The notes under the pieces are model-generated. The model searched no databases and was not told the origin of the DNA. It was given only the letters and a program-made list of their open reading frames with translations. Positions 22,140 to 25,639 of a stretch of 25,639 nucleotides of DNA are shown here, piece after piece. Each line of letters starts with the position of its first letter. The first letter of the stretch is position 1. The stretch covers positions 1 through 25,639 of the forward strand of contig JBHJOF010000114.1 in NCBI GenBank assembly GCA_050330055.1. Direction: 5' to 3'. The position numbers and the translations under genes are program-made. The stretch is from JBHJOF01 sp050330055. GTDB taxonomy: Bacteria > Pseudomonadota > Alphaproteobacteria > Kiloniellales > JAKSDN01.

Positions 22140-23097
22140 AGACCGCGTCCTAATCATCGCCGAGATCGGCTCCAACCACGACGGCGAACTTGAGCGCGCG
22201 CTCGGGCTCGTCGACATCGCAGCCGACTGCGGCGCCGATGTGGCCAAGTTCCAGAGCTTCCTGGCCGACGAGATGGTGGGGCCGGACCATCCCGACCACG
22301 CGATGCTGAAGCGTCTGGAGATGCCGCGCGACTGGTATCCCGTGCTGATGGAGCGCTGCAGCGCGCGGGGCCTGCGATTCCTTTCGACGGCGACCAACTT
22401 CACCACCCTGGGCTGGATGGAGGAGCTGGGCGCCTGGGGCTACAAGGTGGCTTCCTGCAATATCACCTATGCGCCTCTGCTCGACCGGCTGATCGAGATC
22501 GGCAAGCCGGTGATCGTCTCGACCGGCCTGTCGACGCTGGACGAGGTCACGACTCTGGCCGGACGGCTTGCGTCGGCAACGCTGCCCTGGTTCGCCGTTC
22601 TCCACTGCGTCAGCAAGTATCCGGCGCCGGCCCACAGCATGCGGCTGCGCAATATCCCGCTGCTGCGCGACCTGCTGCCCTGCCCGGTGGGGCTGTCGGA
22701 CCACTCGCAGGGCAGCCATCTCGCCGTGGCGGCCGTGGCATTGGGCGCGCGCATCGTCGAGAAGCATTTGACCGACGGCCTGCCGGGATACAGCCCCGAC
22801 CACGCCGTCTCGGCCGGTCCCGAATCGTTCCGCCGGATGGTCCGCGACATCCGCGAGACCGAGGCGGCGCTGGTCACCGACTTCTCGCCGGATCGCGCGG
22901 GCATGCGGGCGATGCGCCGCTCGTTGCACTTCGCACGCGCGATGGCGGCCGGGGAGGTGCTTCAGGCCGGCGACCTCAAGGTCGTGCGGCCGGAGACCGG
23001 GCTGCCGCCGGCCGAGCTTTCAGCCGTCACCGGGCGACGGCTGCGGCAGGCGGTGAAGGCCGACAGCCCCCTGTCGTGGTCCCTGCTCGAGAGCTAG
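22126..23097 (+). CDS. pseI: Nonulosonic acid synthase, NeuB/PseI family (canonical copy)
   Basis: This synthase condenses a deoxy-diacetamido-hexose or ManNAc with PEP to give a nine-carbon 2-keto acid. In the 323-residue protein all standard motifs are intact: IAEIGSNHDG (11-20), VAKFQSF (39-45), FLSTATNF (85-92), VLHCVSKYPAP (158-168), VGLSDHSQG (188-196), VEKHLT (211-216) and DHAVSAGPESF (225-235). A C-terminal SAF domain (about 265-320) has AGEVLQAGDLKVVRP. PseI is chosen over NeuB because pseB, pseC and pseG homologues occur in the same operon and no NeuC/GlcNAc-2-epimerase gene is seen. A legionaminic-type acceptor is not excluded by the protein sequence alone. It overlaps the ComB-like gene by 14 bases and ends 3 bases before the deacetylase gene. 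Confidence 0.9.
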   Translation: MQQREDRVLIIAEIGSNHDGELERALGLVDIAADCGADVAKFQSFLADEMVGPDHPDHAMLKRLEMPRDWYPVLMERCSARGLRFLSTATNFTTLGWMEELGAWGYKVASCNITYAPLLDRLIEIGKPVIVSTGLSTLDEVTTLAGRLASATLPWFAVLHCVSKYPAPAHSMRLRNIPLLRDLLPCPVGLSDHSQGSHLAVAAVALGARIVEKHLTDGLPGYSPDHAVSAGPESFRRMVRDIRETEAALVTDFSPDRAGMRAMRRSLHFARAMAAGEVLQAGDLKVVRPETGLPPAELSAVTGRRLRQAVKADSPLSWSLLES

Positions 23098-23100
23098 CCG

Positions 23101-23799
23101 ATGGCGGACCGTGTCCTGGTGGTGGCGGCCCATCCCGATGACGAGGTGCTCGGGTGCGGCGGCACGAGCGCCCGCCACGCGGCGGCGGGCGACGACGTGC
23201 ACGTGCTCGTCCTCGCCGAAGGGGCGACCTCCCGCGACCTTGCGCGACAAGCAACGGAGCGATCGGCCGAGATCAGCGCCCTGCGCGACGCCGCTGCGGC
23301 GGCGGCGGAGACTTTGGGAACCCGCGCGCCGCGGTTCGCCGGGCTGCCCGACAATCGCCTCGACGGGCACGATCTGCTCGACGTCGTGAAGATCGTCGAG
23401 GCGGTCGTGGCCGATCTGCGGCCATCGATCGTCTACTGCCATCACGGCGGCGATCTGAACGTCGATCATCGGATCGTCCACCAGGCCGTGGTCACGGCCT
23501 GCCGGCCGCTGCCCGGCGCCCCGGTTCGACGCCTCCTCGCCTTCGAGACGCCGTCCAGCACGGAATGGTCCACGACCGCCACCGGCCCGGCCTTCCGCCC
23601 GGCGTGCTTTGTCGACATATCCCGCCACCTGGATCGGAAGCTGGCGGCACTGCGCTGTTACGCCGCCGAGATGCGCGCCTTTCCGCACGCCCGGTCGCTC
23701 GAGGCGGTCGAGGCGCTGGCGCGCGTCCGTGGCGCCGCGGCGGGCGTCGCCGCCGCCGAGGCCTTCGAGCCTGTCCGCGAGCTGATCGCCGATGCGTGA
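23101..23799 (+). CDS. PIG-L (LmbE-like) zinc N-deacetylase
   Basis: The 232-residue protein is a PIG-L/LmbE-type deacetylase. AAHPDDEVLGCGG (9-21) is the signature with zinc-binding His11 and Asp14. VYCHHGGDLNVDHR (111-124) gives the later histidines, including His123. These enzymes remove N-acyl (usually acetyl) groups from amino sugars or related compounds. Here the likely role is to free an amine on the nonulosonic acid or its precursor so that another group can be added, for example by the ATP-grasp ligase. It lies 3 bases after pseI and overlaps the ABC transporter gene by 8 bases, so it belongs to the same transcript. There is no signal peptide, which suggests that the modification takes place in the cytoplasm. 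Confidence 0.88.
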   Translation: MADRVLVVAAHPDDEVLGCGGTSARHAAAGDDVHVLVLAEGATSRDLARQATERSAEISALRDAAAAAAETLGTRAPRFAGLPDNRLDGHDLLDVVKIVEAVVADLRPSIVYCHHGGDLNVDHRIVHQAVVTACRPLPGAPVRRLLAFETPSSTEWSTTATGPAFRPACFVDISRHLDRKLAALRCYAAEMRAFPHARSLEAVEALARVRGAAAGVAAAEAFEPVRELIADA

Positions 23800-25531
23800 G
23801 ACAGGCAGCGGCAGCTTTTCCGTGGTGGCTGGCTTTTGGCGCCGCTACCCGGCGGCGATGGCGGGCTGCCTCTTGCTGCTTCTGCTCGCCAGCCTGGCAG
23901 AGGGCATGGGCGTGATGGCGATTCTCCCCGTGCTGCAGCTCGCCAGCGCGGACGCGGCTGCGAGCACGGACGGCCTGAGCGCCGCGATCCAGGACGTGCT
24001 CGAGCGGGTGGGGATCGCGCCGCAGGTCGGGCCGCTCTTGGCCCTTGTCGTGCTCGGCCTGTTTCTCAAGGCGGGACTTCTCCTCGCCGCCATGGCCGTG
24101 GTCGGAACGGTGACCGCCCAGATCGCGACCGATCTGCGCGTCAGCCTGGTGCGGGCGCTGATGAAGGCCCGCTGGAGCTACTTCACCAGCCAGCCGACCG
24201 GCGCGCTTGCCAACACCATGAGCGGCGAGGTAATGCGCGCCGCGGCGGCCTTTGGCGCTTCGGGCAAGCTGCTCAGCGAGGCAATCAAGGTCGCGATCTA
24301 TGGCGGCCTGTCCCTCTTGATGTCCTGGCACATCACGCTGGCGGCGGCGGTTTGCGGCCTTTTGCTGTTTGTCGTCCTCAACATACTGATCCGCATTGTC
24401 CGGGATGCCAGTGCGCAACAGACCCGAGCGATGCGAAGCCTCACCACGAGGCTCACCGAAGGGCTGGTCTCCTTCAAGACCATCAAAGCGATGGGGCGCG
24501 AGGACTGGCTCGGTCCGCTACTCGAGGCGGAAACGCAGGACATCAACAGGGCGCAGCGGCGCGAGATGGTCAGCATTGCGGCCTCGGCCTCGGCGCACGA
24601 GCCCTTGCTGGCTTTGATTCTTGCGGGCGGGCTCTACGGCGCGATCACCTACATGCAGATTCCTTTTGCCGAGCTGCTGTTCATGGCGGTGCTGTTCCAG
24701 CGCATGCTTTCCGGGATCAATGCCGTGCGAAACGCCTACCAGGGCCTGGTGCGCTTCGAGCCCGTCTGGCACGCCGTCGGCAGCTCGATCACGCACGCCG
24801 AGGCCGAGCGCGAGGAGCACGGCGGCACACGCCAGCCGGCCCTGAGCGGGTCGATCGAGCTGGACCAGGTGCGCTTTGCCCACGGCGCGACGCCGATCCT
24901 GCAGGACGTCAGCCTTGCCGTGCCGGCGGGACGTTTGACCACGATCATCGGACCCTCCGGCTCGGGAAAGACGACCATCGCCGATCTGATCGTCGGCTTC
25001 TATGCGCCGAACCGCGGCAGGGTCCTGCTCGACGGGGTGCCGCTCTCGGAGATCGACATCACGGCCTGGCGGCGCCGGATCGGCTACGTACCGCAGGAGG
25101 TGTTTCTGTTCAACGACACGGTGCTTGCAAACGTCACGCTCGATGATCCGGACATCACGCCGGACCGCGCCGAGGCGGCCTTGCGCGCCGCCGGGGCTTG
25201 GGAGTTCGTCCAGTCCATGCCGCGCGGTCTGCAGAGCGTCGTCGGCGAGCGTGGCGGCAAGCTTTCCGGTGGGCAGAGGCAGCGAATCGCCATCGCCCGG
25301 GCCATGGCACGGGAGCCGCTTCTGCTGATTCTCGACGAGGCGACGACGGCGCTCGACCCAGCGACCGAGAAGGCGATCTGCGACACCCTGCGGACTCTGA
25401 TCGGCCGCGTCACCGTCCTGGCGATCTCGCATCAGCCGGCGCTGGCCGACGCGGCGGACGCGATCTACCGTCTCGATGCCGGACGTATCGTCGATGAGCG
25501 TCAAGCCGCGCAAATGGCGGGCGGCGCGTGA
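23792..25531 (+). CDS. ABC exporter with fused membrane and ATPase domains (MsbA/PglK-like)
   Basis: This 579-residue half-transporter has an N-terminal membrane domain (about 15-310, five or six helices) and a C-terminal ATPase domain (about 350-570). Walker A is GPSGSGKTT (387-395), the Q-loop lies in YVPQEVFLFND (432-442), the signature is LSGGQRQR (491-498), Walker B is LLLILDE (510-516), and the switch His is in ISHQ (His547). Such homodimers flip lipid-linked glycans (PglK, Wzk) or lipids (MsbA), and some export peptides. Located at the end of a sugar-decorating operon, it is best read as the flippase of a lipid-linked oligosaccharide carrying the modified nonulosonic acid. It could feed the ligase-like fusion protein at 4482-6674. 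The ATPase is complete and shows no sign of inactivation. Confidence 0.9.
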   Translation: MRETGSGSFSVVAGFWRRYPAAMAGCLLLLLLASLAEGMGVMAILPVLQLASADAAASTDGLSAAIQDVLERVGIAPQVGPLLALVVLGLFLKAGLLLAAMAVVGTVTAQIATDLRVSLVRALMKARWSYFTSQPTGALANTMSGEVMRAAAAFGASGKLLSEAIKVAIYGGLSLLMSWHITLAAAVCGLLLFVVLNILIRIVRDASAQQTRAMRSLTTRLTEGLVSFKTIKAMGREDWLGPLLEAETQDINRAQRREMVSIAASASAHEPLLALILAGGLYGAITYMQIPFAELLFMAVLFQRMLSGINAVRNAYQGLVRFEPVWHAVGSSITHAEAEREEHGGTRQPALSGSIELDQVRFAHGATPILQDVSLAVPAGRLTTIIGPSGSGKTTIADLIVGFYAPNRGRVLLDGVPLSEIDITAWRRRIGYVPQEVFLFNDTVLANVTLDDPDITPDRAEAALRAAGAWEFVQSMPRGLQSVVGERGGKLSGGQRQRIAIARAMAREPLLLILDEATTALDPATEKAICDTLRTLIGRVTVLAISHQPALADAADAIYRLDAGRIVDERQAAQMAGGA

Positions 25532-25639
25532 CTGGGACGGTGGTGCTCGATACCGGCAGCATGGTCGTTGGGCCCGATGGGCTCGCCGGCTTTGACTGGC
25601 CGATCTCGCGCGCCGAGCTTCTGGCCATGCGCGACGCCA
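25528..25639 (+). CDS. Start of an unidentified gene, cut by the window end
   Basis: A frame opens at GTG 25528, overlapping the ABC transporter stop as GTGA, and runs to the end of the window without a stop (37 codons visible). The encoded text starts MTGTVVLDTGSMVVGPDG and continues FDWPISRAELL. It has no signal peptide and no recognisable motif. The overlap style is the same as in the rest of the operon, so it is probably the next gene. I do not recognise it. Confidence 0.6.
   Translation, partial: MTGTVVLDTGSMVVGPDGLAGFDWPISRAELLAMRDA

Noticed and set aside
9145..23097. Reading the cluster as N-acetylneuraminic (sialic) acid synthesis
   Set aside because: No NeuC-type epimerase is present, and pseB-, pseC- and pseG-type genes point to a 2,4-diamino-trideoxy-hexose precursor instead.
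1..25639. tRNA, rRNA, CRISPR arrays, insertion sequences or an origin
   Set aside because: I saw no tRNA-like cloverleaf, no spaced repeats, no transposase and no inverted-repeat element ends in the window.

Overview
The window is GC-rich, densely coding DNA with many ATGA, GTGA and TTGA stop/start overlaps. It looks like an alphaproteobacterium, perhaps a Rhodospirillales-type lineage. That placement is inferred from gene style and not from any marker gene.

Layout. (1) 32-4427, minus strand: a double-domain serine protease with PDZ and TPR regions, then the tail of a sugar-catabolism operon. In transcription order the operon is a decayed C-terminal piece of a ribose-type ABC permease, a short-chain dehydrogenase, and a lambda-crystallin/L-gulonate 3-dehydrogenase-like enzyme. 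(2) 4482-6674, minus: one large membrane protein that joins a YbhN/AglD-type (LPG-synthase TM) domain to an O-antigen ligase/polymerase-type (Wzy_C) domain, with a plausible sigma-70 promoter in front. (3) 7061-7588, plus: a small lipoprotein. (4) 7867-9023, plus: a two-gene regulatory unit made of an EPS-type MarR winged-helix/Rossmann protein and an RfaH-like NusG paralogue. Tandem palindromes lie upstream. (5) 9024-9144: a leader carrying a match to the ops/JUMPstart element recognised by RfaH, placed between two RNA stem-loops. (6) 9145 to the window end, plus: at least 16 tightly packed genes for an acidic nine-carbon sugar (pseudaminic-acid type) and its decoration and export.

How block 6 may work. 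PseB and PseC would make the UDP-4-amino-4,6-dideoxy-L-altrosamine intermediate. A fused PseG/GNAT protein would acetylate it and remove UDP. A canonical NeuB/PseI enzyme would condense the sugar with PEP, and a SpsF/NeuA-like cytidylyltransferase would activate the product with CMP. Extra genes point to heavy decoration: a methyltransferase, a Gfo/Idh oxidoreductase, a second and divergent NeuB homologue, a class III aminotransferase, a TobZ/CmcH-type carbamoyltransferase, a PIG-L deacetylase, an ATP-grasp ligase and an ABC exporter.

The most unusual point is a cassette at 17793-22139 inside this pathway. It holds homologues of ComA (phosphosulfolactate synthase) and ComB (2-phosphosulfolactate phosphatase), known from coenzyme M biosynthesis, flanking a carbamoyltransferase and an ATP-grasp ligase. 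I infer that the cell makes 3-sulfolactate from PEP and sulfite and uses the ATP-grasp enzyme to attach it to an amino sugar, giving a sulfonated surface glycan. The enzyme families are clear. The final product is a hypothesis.
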